From Mesostigma viride (taxonomy: Eukaryota; Streptophyta; Mesostigmatophyceae; Mesostigmatales; Mesostigmataceae), in the NCBI GenBank assembly GCA_009746045.1, contig RPFO01000080.1:2002815-2066814 (forward strand): a DNA stretch of 64,000 nt, read 5' to 3'. The notes beneath the pieces were generated by a model. That model searched no databases. It was not told where the DNA came from and was given only the letters and a program-made list of their open reading frames with translations. Below, piece after piece: positions 1 through 11,200 of the stretch. The translations under genes and the position numbers were made by a program. Numbering within the stretch: the stretch's first letter is position 1; the number at the start of each line of letters is the position of its first letter.

Positions 1-735
1 GGGGGTAGAATATCCCGAATCTGCACGGCTAGTATTAAATAATGCGTAGGTTGTTCTTTTCAGGGGCACTGCACCTCACGCCCCGTTCCGCCCGGGTATA
101 ATCAACCCAAGCGCGGAACGCACATTTTATTTAATTCATTTTTCAACCATGCACTATATTGCATCTACTAATCACAAAAGCTCTAGCCAAACAGCTACGA
201 GTAAACACTACGACCTATAAGCCGCTCATCCAGCGGCCTCTTGTTCCCGCATTCACGTATAGAAGAAACTCCGTTCAAAGAACCCCGATTACATTACAGC
301 ATGACTTGCCATGTATTTCTCGAGCATATTATACTGATCTAGCCCCAACGGCTTAGAGTAGCCCCAACGGTTTAGAGTGGCATGAACGCAATCACATTAG
401 CCCAGCCATGGCTCAGCGTGGCCATTTGCTTATGCCTTAGCAGACGCCCGTTGAGCCCACTTCACCTTTCTTGTACAGCATCAGCTATGCTTCAGCCTAC
501 CTCTGGTATCGTTACTAATGGTTGTCCCACAGTGATGCGCCCCGGCCCCGTGATGTGGATAGAGCGCTCGATGTGGCCTGCCCACCGACTGGTGGGCGGT
601 GGCAGTGAGAGAAGCTAGGGCGCCCTCCCTCCCTCTCATTGTGTACAGGGGTTGAAGGTTCCTCTACTTTGTATTGGCACCCACGTGACGCAGTCACGTG
701 ATAATTAACTAATTAATTAATTAATTAATTACACT
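1..735 (+). repeat. 3' end of a (TTAA)n-tailed retroposon
   Basis: I recognise no protein here. The stretch ends with a perfect hairpin, CACGTGACGCAGTCACGTG (682-700), followed at once by a tail of TTAA/TAATT units (701-731). The same hairpin next to the same kind of tail recurs at about 35055-35092 and in the mirror copy on the right arm of the large palindrome, so it is the 3' end of a dispersed repeat. A structured 3' end plus a simple-sequence tail is typical of LINEs and of SINEs that use LINE machinery. The 5' limit is not visible. It appears to lie inside the hAT-like element that ends at 1025. Confidence 0.5.
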
Positions 736-1025
736 TCATACAATTGATGAGACAACCAAGTGAGTGTCAAACGGCTACCGGCGACCTCTACGTGCATTGT
801 ATTGTTTTTCATCAAGATTGAGACATTAGCTAGAGTTTTTGAGAGGCACGCCCATGAGATAAACACCTTATAATATTTTATCCTAATTGAAAATCCACTT
901 TTCCGAACAAAAAACCACTTTTTGAGCTCTTGGCGTATAATACGCGTATAATACGTGTATAATACGAAATACGCAATACGCCGAGGTTTTGCCGTATTGC
1001 CGTATTGCCGTATTGGCTCACACTG
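1..1025. mobile_element. hAT-like element, right end
   Basis: The element ends in CACTG at 1021-1025 and is followed by GTCTAAAA (1026-1033), which in the uninterrupted gypsy copy at about 60817 directly continues the gypsy reading. An 8-bp target with a CAGTG terminus is the hAT signature. The last 100 bp are rich in CGTATT/CGTATAATACG units, as is the complete relative at 26520-27963, whose ends begin CAGTGAACAG and CAGTGTACAG. The left end and the other target copy lie outside the window. No transposase is visible, and 736-950 holds nothing I recognise. Confidence 0.6.
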
Positions 1026-1455
1026 GTCTAAAATCCCTACTTCTCTCTCCTCCTGTACTCATCCTACCCGATACTACTAAACCCTTTGTGGCAGCTACCG
1101 ACGCTAGTAAGGTAGCTATAGGGGGCGTCCTTCTCCAGGATCAGGGTCAGGGCTTACAGCCAATTGAGTATATCTCTAGGACAATGCTCCCTGCGGAGCG
1201 TAACTACCCAGTACACCAGCAGGAACTCTTAGCAGTGGTGTATTGTTGCCACGCGTGGCAGCACTTTCTTAAAGGTGCCCAATTTGATGTTTGCCTGAAT
1301 GAACCCTGTGAGATAGATCCTTATAGATTAGTCATTATCCAAACGGATCACCGTCCCCTTACCCATCTTCTCTCCCAACCCAACCTTACCCCTCGTCAAG
1401 CGCGCTGGATGGAGTTTTTAGCACAGTTTTCCCCTTTTAAACTTCAGTATGTTAA
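1026..1455 (+). pseudogene. gypsy A1 pol fragment: end of RT and RNase H
   Basis: This codes for the end of the reverse transcriptase and most of the RNase H that degrades the RNA strand of the RNA/DNA hybrid. Visible motifs are ATDASKVAIGG (first catalytic Asp), ERNYPVHQQELLAVV (catalytic Glu) and QTDHRPLTHLL (second Asp region). It matches copy A3 at about 60820-61240 almost codon for codon, but has one extra Ile codon (LVIIQTDH). The reading is cut at 1455 by the piggyBac-like insertion into the TTAA of the host codons and resumes at 3149. Confidence 0.85.
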
Positions 1456-3144
1456 CCCCTAAATGGTCTTGCTGCCGATTTTCCGCCAAAAATCGAGTTC
1501 CAGCCGATGCATCGGCCCCTTCTCGGGGGACCAGATGCCGCGAAATCTATTGAGAATTAGGAAAAGTTTAGCTGAGAAGATCGAAAGTTTATAAGTTTCT
1601 TCACAGCATTGTATATGGGTTTGCATACTTCTGACAAAGTTATAGAGGTGTTCTGGCCGGTCAAAGTACAAGGGGTCAGGGTACTTTTTCACGTACAACG
1701 TGCATTCCGGAAAACGACGACCTGGCCATGGCGGCTTGCGCCCACGCATGGCATTTACGTTTTCGTTCGAATTTTCTGACCAAACTTAGGATATTGATTT
1801 TATACGTCCTAAAGATCATACAGGCCAATTTTTGGTTCGCGGGAATGCCATTTGATAGGTGTCGGCAGCGTTCTTGCTGGAAAAAACTGCGATCAGGCCG
1901 GACGATAGAAACGTTGACAGCAATACCTTTCCGGCGTATTTTAAAGGATATATCGGTTTCTTTGTACTTTTTATGATACATAGTAGTCGTAAACGTGCAA
2001 GGGTGGCCAGAAATCGCCGAATCCAGCGACCATGCTGCACAACTTTGGTGTGCCGAAATGCGCCATTTTGCGGCCACCGCCTGGGCCAAGGTAACGCCAT
2101 CCATGCCTGGTAAAGCTTAAGCATCGTTTTCCTATCGATGTTTGACGTTTATATGTACGTTCCAGCTTGTGTAGCACATTCTTTTTGCATTATTCATGCT
2201 CTTTCTTGACCCTGGCCTGGCCCCTTTCTAAAACACCCTTCTTAGATGCTTCCCTCAGTCAGTTGACCTGCCACAGGGTGATGGTGATAAGTTTTAGAGG
2301 CTGTATGGGTTTGAATACCTCCATATATGTTTGTTATACATTTCCCATACACATATTGCATGAGTGTGAGGCAGTTGGCTGGTCTCTGTGGCATCATCAA
2401 GCACGTAACTGGTGAGTAAAAGCTTCCCATTGACAGCATGTGCCACCAGGTGTGCTGGCCATCACCTGGCAAGCTATAGCAGCTTAGGCCTAGTTTATCC
2501 TTGCTAGGGCAGGCTGAAATAGGCTCAACATCACTAGTTTGTTGGTGGCTGCCTCCTAGAATGCATGCCTTGCGTAGGGTATCCGTACCACGTTACCTAC
2601 GTGCATGGACAAGGTAGCACCTGCACATAGGTGCCATGTAAGGGCAGCGTGATGATGCAGTTATGTTTTCCCATCATTGTGGAAGGGAAATGTATTGTTT
2701 GGCATGGTTGGTGGCCATATTAGTAGGTAGTATGCCCACCCCTACCCCCTTGGTTGCTTTTTACCAACGGTACCCCTAAGGGCTGTACTGGGTGTAACTG
2801 CTGGTATACCCACCCAAATTATGACCCCAATGGCTCAAACTGTTCAGCAACTAATTGTTTATCATCCCTGAAGTGGTAGGTGCCTAGGTCTTATAACATA
2901 ATTCAAAATGCACATTCTACCAAAAATGAAAACGCGCGTCTTGACCCCCCTGACTTTGACGGCAGTTATATATGGCCTACCCTGCATATATGTGAGGTTG
3001 TGATATACCAACCCGAAGGGCAACTCATGGACATGCTTGGCCCCCAAGGACAGCCATTGGATATGGGTAGGTTGGATGGCATCTGGTTTGCAAAATTGTG
3101 AAGATCCAGCCGATTTATCGGCAGGATCTCAGACCATTTAGGGG
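1456..3144. mobile_element. piggyBac-like non-autonomous element E1
   Basis: The element has terminal repeats CCCCTAAATGGTCT / AGACCATTTAGGGG and is flanked by TTAA on both sides (1452-1455, 3145-3148). The uninterrupted gypsy copy A3 has a single TTAA at this place (about 61240). TTAA targeting and CCC-initial ends are diagnostic of the piggyBac superfamily. It is 1689 bp, the same length as E2 (19653-21341), which is inverted relative to it. Close to both ends lie palindromes of the form GCCGATNNATCGGC, possible transposase sites. No transposase ORF is visible, so mobilisation would need a helper. Confidence 0.85.
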
Positions 3145-3148
3145 TTAA

Positions 3149-3659
3149 GGGTGTAGATAACATAGTACCTGATGCACTCTCCCGCCGCGCAGATTACTCA
3201 TTTTTCGAGGACTTGGATGTTCTCAATACTACTCTAGTTCCTACTACTATGGGTGTAATCCCTTATGGTGAACTACCTGATGATGAATCCTATGCCTATC
3301 TCTTTCATACAGCTGTTCGCATGCCTGATCTCCTTTCTCACGTAGGACTCTCTCTCCCGTGTGAGGCCCTTCCTGTGGTCTCGGTGGGGGGGGAGGGGAA
3401 AAATAAAATTTCTATACCGCTTAGCCATATAGCGACTAGGTCAGGAAAGTCTTATGATAACATAGTCCCTCTAGGACCTCCCCTTCTCTTTGGCAAGGCG
3501 GTAGGAGACCTCTTTAATTAAACCTGTTCTAGATACCTCTGTCGCGATGCCTACCTCTGATCTTGAACGCCTTATAGATTTACTGCCACTGAGCCGGAAG
3601 CTTTAGCCGCCATTGCCACCCATCCCCAACAATTAGGCAAGCACCCTTGTAAATTTGTA
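3149..3659 (+). pseudogene. gypsy A1 pol fragment: RNase H to integrase linker
   Basis: This continues the reading interrupted at 1455, from VDNIVPDALSRRADYSF through the linker before integrase. Compared with A3 it carries a 4-bp TTAA duplication at 3514-3521 (TTTAATTAAACC against TTTAAACC) that shifts the frame and creates a stop at 3521, plus small deletions near 3575-3590. At 3659 it is cut by the MITE cluster inserted in TAGGT. Confidence 0.8.
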
Positions 3660-4020
3660 TAGGTAGTTATTATAAATAGTGACGGAACCTTTTTGCCACT
3701 TGGGCCATTAGGTCCGCCACTATTTATCCGGCGAAAACCACTCGCCGGCATCTATTCCGCGTTAAGTTCACGTGAACGTGGCGCGGAATTGATGCCGGCG
3801 AGTGGTTTTCGCCGGATAAATAGTGGCGGACCTAATTGCCCAAGTGGCAAAAAGGTTCCGTCACTATTTATAATAACTAAAACGTCGTAGTGTGGGGGTC
3901 GATATCTATCATACCGCTGATGCCTACTGCAGTACCGAATCTCGCCTTAACGATATTCCAACCGGGCATATTTTCCCTTCTGGCACTTTCGTTTGGCCTT
4001 CTGGTATCAATTCCTTCCGG

Positions 4021-4076
4021 TATTCGGAAATACCCGTGTCACCACAGGGATTCGAACCCCCGACTTACGAGGTCTT
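4021..4076 (-). other. tRNA-like 3' half (T-arm) in the MITE spacer
   Basis: On the minus strand this reads as a tRNA T-arm with loop TTCGAAT (GGGGG-TTCGAAT-CCCTG, last base pairs imperfect), followed by an acceptor-like GTGGTGACA. It is preceded by a possible anticodon loop CTCGTAA (CGT). A 5' half and full cloverleaf are missing, so it is not a working gene. A tRNA-derived SINE relic, or capture of a tRNA end by the MITE, are both possible. Confidence 0.45.
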
Positions 4077-4403
4077 AGTTATTATAAATAGTGACGGAAC
4101 CTTTTTGCCACTTGGCAATTAGGTCCGTCACTATTTATCCGGCGAAAACCACTCGCCGGTATCAATTCCGCGCCACGTTCACGTGAACGTGGCGCGGAAT
4201 TGATGCCGGCGAGTGGTTTTCGCCGGATAAATAGTGGCGGACCTAATTGCCCAAGTGGCAAAAAGGTTCCGTCACTATTTATAATAACTAAAACGTCGTG
4301 AACTTAACGCGGAATAGATGCCGGCGAGTGGTTTTCGCCGGATAAATAGTGACGGACCTAATTGCCAAGTGGCAAAAAGGTTCCGTCACTATTTATAATA
4401 ACT

Positions 4404-4450
4404 AAGACCTCGTCAGTCGGGGGTTCGAATCCCTGTGGTGACACGGGTAT
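4404..4450 (+). other. tRNA-like 3' half, inverted second copy
   Basis: Same tRNA T-arm sequence as in the first spacer, now on the + strand (GGGGGTTCGAATCCCTG, then GTGGTGACA). It differs from the first copy at the possible anticodon loop. It again lacks a 5' half. Confidence 0.45.
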
Positions 4451-4735
4451 TTCCGAATACCGGAATTGATACCAGAAGGCCAAACGAAAGTGCCAGAAGG
4501 GAAAAATGCCCGGTTGGAATATCGTTAAGGCGAGATTCGGTACTGCAGTAGGCATCAGCGGTACGATAGATATCGGCCCCCACACTACGACGTTTTAGTT
4601 ATTATAAATAGTGACGGAACCTTTTTGCCACTTGGGCAATTAGGTCCCCGTCACTATTTATCCGGCGAAAACCACTCGCCGGCATCAATTCCGCGCCACG
4701 TTCACGTGAACTTAACGCGGAATAGATGCCGGCGA

Positions 4736-4942
4736 TTGGTGAGCTATGCTCATTTTATCTATGACTAACCTGCTGAGCGGAGAATGCAACGCCGTATAGC
4801 ACCAAAGGAAAAAATAATTTTAGAAAAAATATTTTTTGTGCTGGCACCCGTACCCCAGCCACCCAGGTAGGGGTTGGCTGGAGAGGTGGTTGCTATAAAG
4901 GGTGGGCTTCCATTCTAGGGAAGCAGGTTGTTTCTTTTGCCT
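4736..4942 (+). repeat. split direct repeat A1 of the tyrosine-recombinase element
   Basis: 207 bp, essentially identical to A2 at 17814-18020. It starts TTGGTGAGCTATG at the element boundary. A TATAAAG motif near 4892 could be a promoter TATA box ahead of ORF1. Confidence 0.85.
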
Positions 4943-5010
4943 GAGAACCTCAAGTGACCACATCACAAAAAACAAAACGCAATATAACACATCAAGCATT
5001 ATAACCCACC

Positions 5011-6114
5011 ATGACCTCAGTGACAGCCCCAGAGCGGAATTTCATAGCAAAGCTCAAGCAAGAAGCCAGGGAGGGATGCACCCCAAAGGAGGCCGCAACT
5101 GCGGTCCAGAAGATCCTAGGGGAGGGGCATTGGCTAGAGCGGATCCAGAAGCTCAATCCGGGGCGTGCCAAGAACGTCATGGACGTGTTGGAGAAAAGGG
5201 GGTTTGTCAGCGACTGGGATGGGGAGGAGGCCCTGGCCGATGTGCTAGCAGCGCAACTGGGGGAGGCTATTGCAGAGCCGGATCCACCAGTGTCAGCAGG
5301 TGGGGTGGGAGCTGGGGGTGTTCCCCCTTCGGCAGGTGGAGGCGGAGGGGCGGGGCATGGTGGACCGGGCGCTGGCGAGGAGGATGGCGCCCCTGGGGCG
5401 ATCGACCAGGATGTGGCGGACCTAGACCGGAACATAGGTCGGCTGCTGGGCACCGAGACGGGCTATGCAACGCCAGCGGGAGGGCTTCCATCCCGCCCGG
5501 GCAACGCCCGCACTGGCGGAGATATTGGCGACCTGATATCGGCCATGTCGAAGCTGCTGGACCAGGCAAAGACTCCAGCAACTGCAAGCCCAGCCGCAGC
5601 GGCGACTGCTGGCAGGCTGGCGCGCACGAAGGGGGTGGCGCTGAGCGGGCATGCAGTGCCGGTCCTGGTGAGCAACATGCTGGAGGCGGTGCTGCCGGGG
5701 ATGCTGGACTACGCAGAGAGCGTGGGGGGGAAGTCAATCCGTGCATCGTTAATGCTGACGATGCACGGCAGCTCAGCCAGCGGGGAGAGGAGGATGCTGC
5801 TCCTGCAGATGGCAGGAATTCTGGACACGATGGTGACAGAATTTGGCTACTGGGCCACGCCACGCTCCGAAGTAATTCTGGAGCTGGCAGCAGCCGAGTA
5901 CCTGGCAAAGCTGATCACGGCATGCCAGCTGGTGGATGTGGGGTCGACGGGTTGGAAGGGGACTCCGTCGGCAATGCTGCCATTCCAGGAGGGTGGAGCA
6001 ATGCTGGCGTCTCCGGCGGTGCGGGCGGCGATGAGCATGGGGAAGCTGCAGCACAAGCTGGAGCAGGGTCCCGGCAAGAAGGGGCAGGGCGGCCCGTCCA
6101 ACAACAACAAGTGA
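5011..6114 (+). CDS. ORF1 (gag-like) of the tyrosine-recombinase element
   Basis: A 367-residue intact ORF starts at the first ATG after repeat A1. The protein has an N-terminal helical part with EARE/ILGEGHWLERIQKLN, a Gly/Pro-rich linker at about 95-130, and a helical C-terminal half ending in a basic KLEQGPGKKGQGG tail. There is no zinc knuckle. By position it is the structural, RNA-binding gag-like protein that DIRS-type elements carry before pol. I do not recognise a named domain, so the role is inferred from context. Pol begins about 90 bp downstream in another frame. Confidence 0.7.
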   Translation: MTSVTAPERNFIAKLKQEAREGCTPKEAATAVQKILGEGHWLERIQKLNPGRAKNVMDVLEKRGFVSDWDGEEALADVLAAQLGEAIAEPDPPVSAGGVGAGGVPPSAGGGGGAGHGGPGAGEEDGAPGAIDQDVADLDRNIGRLLGTETGYATPAGGLPSRPGNARTGGDIGDLISAMSKLLDQAKTPATASPAAAATAGRLARTKGVALSGHAVPVLVSNMLEAVLPGMLDYAESVGGKSIRASLMLTMHGSSASGERRMLLLQMAGILDTMVTEFGYWATPRSEVILELAAAEYLAKLITACQLVDVGSTGWKGTPSAMLPFQEGGAMLASPAVRAAMSMGKLQHKLEQGPGKKGQGGPSNNNK

Positions 6115-6206
6115 GGGAGCGGTGCCTTCTTCCACTACCTCTTCCAGCACCCCTGCCACCTCGTGACTGGTGGCAGCAGGTACGCTCAGGCCGTAGGCGC
6201 GATAGG

Positions 6207-6612
6207 ATGAGTCGGGCTTTTAATGCTCGCACACTAGCCTGTCAGACGGTTAGGGCGTTAAACTGGATGGGGGGGGGGGGGCGAGACCCGCCTGCTGTAG
6301 ATTCTGCCCGTGTGCCCGGGCCTCTGCAGCAGGCGGCCCTAGATGGGATCGATGATGCTTGCAGGTCCTTTGTCCGCCGGAACGGTGGTTCCGTAGCGGC
6401 AATGGCAGGATCTGTAGTGGATGGGGGTGAATATGCTGAAGGAGCCCCTTACGAGCCGTTAGTGGCCGCACGCTTGGCCTTGCCTGGTCCGGGGGAAGGT
6501 GGCCAAGTGGATGTGCTGAACTTACTACCCCCCTCTTGGGGAGCAATTTTGAATGATGAGAGTAGGATGGTACGGACGCTGAGCCCAGCAGAGCGGATCT
6601 TGCAGAAGTCGA
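6207..6612 (+). CDS. pol of the tyrosine-recombinase element, N-terminal part
   Basis: This is the reading from ATG at 6207 (MSRAFNARTLACQ) through LSPAERILQKS, where the copia-like element has inserted in GTCGA. Taking out the insert (TSD copies 6608-6612 and 14787-14791) joins it in frame to MRISRGCSMEEF at 14790, so before the insertion this was one ORF. It lies upstream of the RT fingers. The exact start codon is uncertain because the frame is open further upstream, overlapping ORF1. Confidence 0.65.
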
Positions 6613-7256
6613 ATTTAGATGAACGCGGATCAGTGAGTTTCTGGTCTTCCCAAGATGTGATGAATGGAGCCATGGTTTCAACCAGCGGCTTTTAACCTTT
6701 ACCACAGTTGCCTCACTACCCTGTGGTCACTAGCCTGAGGCGGCAGCACCCACGGACGGTGTTGGGGAAAGACGCTTGGCCACTGCTGTGTCCGAGCCTT
6801 TCTAGGTCTCACCATTGCTGCCAGGCCTTGCACGCCTTGGCAGGTCCGCCACTGTCAATTTCCTTGGTTGCATCAATCCAGGACGTCTGTCCTTCCATGA
6901 ATGACAGTAACGCTCTGGATTTATCCGTCATGACAAGTACCCGTCCATCCCAGGCCTGCAGGACTGCCAGTCCTGAAGTCCTGTGACATTCTTGGTACCA
7001 TCAACCAATATTGACCACAGTACCTCCTAGTGACAGTCGGTCCTGTGACACGTAACGTGTGATGGTTCACCCAACACTGCCACGTGCCCTGTCCCTCACG
7101 TGTCCTTAGTCCTGGTACTGCTGTAGCGTCCGGCGGCATTACTTCGGGACTTGATAACTCTCAAGTTCCTTGTCCAAATGAGGCGTTTAGCACGGCGTTG
7201 GAAAGGCCACTTCAAGTATGATATGCTTAGCATATTGCATCACCAATATGCTAACT
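6613..7256 (-). repeat. copia 1, 3' LTR
   Basis: 644 bp, direct repeat of 14143-14786. In element orientation a purine-rich stretch (AAACAAGAAAGGGTTGG at 7257-7273) precedes it and can serve as the polypurine tract for plus-strand priming. Confidence 0.9.
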
Positions 7257-8219
7257 CCAACCCTTTCTTGTTTTGGAGCTGCAAGCTTCACACCATGACC
7301 AACCCATTCCTTGCTGCCTTGTGAAATGGACACCTGGTTACCCTGGACTTATAATAAGCCTCATGAGCACCCCTTTTGCCACCTTAATGGTATCCTTCTT
7401 AGGGATCTATGGTTCAACCCTGCCATCTGATCATTAACTTGACCTGCAGGTCATCCCCAACCCTTTCTTTTGCAACTGTACCTTGGCTTGGGCTTAAAGG
7501 AGGATATTGAATATTCCTTAGGCAACATATCCTGGATATCTGAATGAGAGGCCCTGACTACAGGAAACGTATTACAGTGAGTTCCTGGTCTTCCCAGTTA
7601 TCACTGGCGCCCGTTTCATGGCGCCCGCCCCGAGCGTTCCAGGCATCATCCATCCAAATGTTCACCAATGGAAACCACTTCAACACCACTGTGCCACTGC
7701 TTGATGGGGAGCCCATGTCATCACTGGGTGTTAAAGCCCAGGAGTCATACATACCAGGCTGTGGCTCAACTAGGGAATCGAACCCTACCCCAGAACCCCA
7801 GGTTAAACTTAACCTGGTCACATGACAGACAACAAGAGAGATTGGCATACAACATGATTATGTTTTATTATAGAATATCCACCAAAACCAATGTTGAGTG
7901 TTCCCAGTGGACCAGCCTGCACCAGCAAGGCCCAACTGTCAGGTTACAACACCATAATATCCAAGGTTGTCACTTATTCACAGCTAAAGAAAACTAAACA
8001 AGAGAGATATATACAAACAACCTGGAAGAACTCTCAACATGGCCTGCCCTGTCATGGCCTAACTGCCCGAGGCCAAAGGCATCCCACTGTGCTAATCCTT
8101 TACAGGAAGAGCTTGCTCCTGTTGAGCCTTCTACCTGCTTGGTGACAGGTAGGCTACCTGTTGCCCTCCCCCCTGGGGACAACAGCACTGGTCAGCCACC
8201 AACTGGCAAAGGCTGGACT
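7257..8219 (-). other. copia 1, 3' untranslated region with primer-site complement
   Basis: About 960 bp without a convincing ORF between the pol stop and the 3' LTR. On the + strand, 7568-7578 reads CGTATTACAGT, exactly the first 11 nt after the 5' LTR in element sense; after a 6-nt gap a further CTGGTC also matches. In the element RNA this segment is therefore complementary to the primer-binding site. The neighbouring 20 bp also resemble the end of the LTR (CAGTGAGTT, CTGGTCTTCCCA). No other structure was seen. Confidence 0.6.
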
Positions 8220-11200
8220 TCAAGTCCCACCAGAAAAGGGGTACATGAGCCCTTTGAGCACAGGGTATTGTAGCTCAGCCTTGCTCTCCAGCTTGGTGAG
8301 GGCGTCTGCTGGGTTGTCAACACCAGGCACATGTTCAAGATGAGCAAGGTAAGACATCTCCTTCAGCAACAAATAATCCAGATCCCTGCTCCTGGCGAGC
8401 TGTCTGTGCACAAACTGCACCATGCCCATGCTGTCTGTCTTGACCAGTGTGTGCAGCTGCAAGCTACAGGAAGCTACCTGACAGAGCTGGTAGAATAACT
8501 CCCTGAGGTAAAGAGCAGTGTGTAGCCCCTCACATATTGCCCTGCACTCAGCAATGTCACTGCTGGGCGTCACCCTGTTCTGTAACCTACTGTACCAGCT
8601 GACCAGAGAAGTGTGCTCCTGTTGTAGTGTAATGAGTGCTGCTGCCCTACCCCTGACATCCGTCACCTTCCTGCTGTCCATGGAACTGTCCACAAAAAGC
8701 ACCATGTTGAGTGGTTTGTACAAGTCCACAGCTGCCAGTATGAGTGGAGGTGAGCTCCTGACAGACTCAACCACCTGCTCTGCCCCTACCTCAACCAGCT
8801 GAGCATCTGTGAGCCTACTCAGCACCAACAAATCTGGGGCACAAATGCTAGCTAGCCAAGCCAACATTCCCCTGATTGTGGCACACCTGGCCTGGGTAAT
8901 GGGCTGCTGGAGGGCATCAATGATCTGCTGAGGATAGTTGTTGCCACCCTCCATCTTGATAAACCAAGTACCTGCCCTCTTGATCAGCGTGGCCTGCATT
9001 CCACAAAACACCATGGGCTCATCCTGCTTCATGTGCTGGACCTTTCCTAACTCAAACCTCTTCTGGATCTTGGACAGTACTGAATCCACCCACTCAGGAG
9101 GCCCTAAAAGGTGCAGGTCATCTCCATGCAGAGATGCAAACACAGGCAACCCTTCATGAGTACTCTGGAACAAGCAAGGATCAACTGGAGACACAGTAAA
9201 GCCACAGTGAGTTTTCAGAAACTTTTCCAGGCTCTTTCTCCAGATGATAGGGCTGGACCTGAGACCCTCCAAACCCTTGAGTATTCTGAGATATTTTGAC
9301 TTGATCTCTGCTCTCCACACCTTGGGCACTGTTACAAAGAAGGGAGGGATATCACGCCACGTCTCCTTGGCCTGCTCCACATCACCCTTGAGAAAAGCCC
9401 TCTTGAAATCAATCAGCACAGAGCTGTACGCAATGCCCTTGACCAGGAAAGACAGATATATACACAGAACAATCCTCCAGGTATCATGCAGCATCCCAGG
9501 CGTATACAACTCCTCATCTGTCAGCTCCCCCGTGCCATGGTACTCAGTCACAACTGGCCTCACATGTGGCACCTGCACACCGTCTATCTCCTTCAGCTTG
9601 AGCACAAACAAGAGCCTTAGCAACTGATGCTCCCTGGGCAACTCATCCACAGGCTCAGCACAGTTAGACACTATCCAGTCATGCCCACTGGAGACAAACC
9701 CTAGAATCCATGCCTTAGCCATCTTGGGGCTTTGCATCAACTCTACCAACTGGTGCCAGGAAATAGGACTGTGACCAGCAATCTGGTACTTGTGCACCCC
9801 CAAGTCCCGTGGATCTAGGGTGGTTGGGATGATCAACAAGTCCTCAGCAATGGGCTCCTTGCCTTCAGGCCCCACACTCTGCTGCCCCTTCACAGCCTTG
9901 ACTGCCACAGCTAGACCCTTGGAGTAGTGATATCTCTGGAGGGGCAAACTGCCGTGACCTTCTAGTGCAAGCTCATCTGCTGACAGAGTCACTCCTGGCA
10001 TGCACAAGAAATTCTGGCCCAAAATGGCAGGCCCCTGGTACCCTTCCACCACACAGAACGCAGTGGGGACACCCAGGATAGGCACAGTCACTTCCCCTAG
10101 GATCTTCATTGTTACAGTGCCCGTAAAGTCACTCACTGCCCTGCAGCCAGCCTTATTCACCTTCAGGCCCTGAGCATCCTCCACCCTGATGATAGACACC
10201 TCTGAGTTAGTATCCACTTCTAGGGTAGCAGCCCAGCAAGAACCCCATTCAGTCAACTTAGATACCTTGGGATCCTTGTGCTTGTTGAACATGAGCGACC
10301 GGACAATGTCTGCCATGAGTGGCCTCTTGGACCCTGGTGCAGGCCCAGCCCCCGTTGGCTCCACCACAGGTGATGCAGTTGCCTCCTGCACCTCATCATC
10401 ATCAGAGGGATAGCCACCTCCCACGTCAGTGACAGGCACATCAACTACCTGGTCCTTAACCTGGCCCTCCAGCCAACACTGGGGTCCAGGCCCGTCTGCA
10501 GGCCAGATTGCATGTGGCTTGCGTTCCTTGACGTTGGCCCAGCTCAACCTGTAAACATGCCTGGGATTACTCTCCAAGGCCACAAGGCAGGAACGATTGG
10601 CATCTTCCACACAGGTCACCACCCCGTTCTGCCACTTGCCCCTCTTGCCCTGCATTGATGGCTCCTTCCACATTCTGACCTTCAGCCCCACCTGAGGCCT
10701 CAGCACATTCCAGCCCCTATCCTTGCGTCTCAACTGAGCAAACACCCTGTCTGCTTTCCTCAAGCAAGCCTGGACCACTTCCTGGGCTAGCATCCCAAAC
10801 TGCAGTGCTACAGGATTGACAGCCACCCCGTCATAATAGTAGTTTATTCTGAGGTTCAACTGTTCTTCCACCTGCCTGGTCCACACTGCCCTCTCCAAAG
10901 CAGATGCTACCAGTGGCACCTTAGGTTCTGCCAGCACTACGGTCTTGACCTCCCTGATGGATCTCTCCACAGCACCTTGCTGTCCATGGCTCTCCCTGGG
11001 CGTGACCAGCAGCTTGCATGGCAGTTGCTCCTGCTGTGACAGTAGGCACTCAAACTGAATATCAGCCTGTACTGTCTTGTACACCCCAAAGCCTGGTAAG
11101 AGAGTCTGCAAGCCCAGCAGCAGGGTATTCCCCTTCATATCTGGCAGAATCTGGAGCAGCCTGTACCTGCTAAATCTGTCCACTGCCACCAAAATGTATA

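Larger units (their letters stand above)
3665..4735. mobile_element. cluster of palindromic MITEs with inverted tRNA-bearing spacers (left part)
   Basis: This is a family of about 214-bp perfect fold-back elements whose ends read AGTTATTATAAATAG and CTATTTATAATAACT. Copies lie at 3665-3878 and 4077-4289, a half copy at 4300-4403, and a copy starting at 4597 that is split by the tyrosine-recombinase element and finished at 18242-18318. Between them are two copies of a roughly 195-bp spacer (3879-4076 and 4404-4596) in inverted orientation, so the cluster is a palindrome of palindromes. The cluster as a whole is flanked by TAGGT (3660-3664 and 18319-18323). No protein is encoded. Confidence 0.75.

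Noticed and set aside
4021-4450. Functional tRNA gene(s)
   Set aside because: Only the T-arm and part of the 3' half are present, with imperfect stems; D-arm and 5' acceptor strand are missing.
5267-5908. 213-codon open frame on the minus strand and similar long frames opposite the GC-rich ORFs
   Set aside because: They lie opposite the gag-like ORF1 and other GC-rich coding regions, have low-complexity Pro/Ser/Ala composition and no domain.
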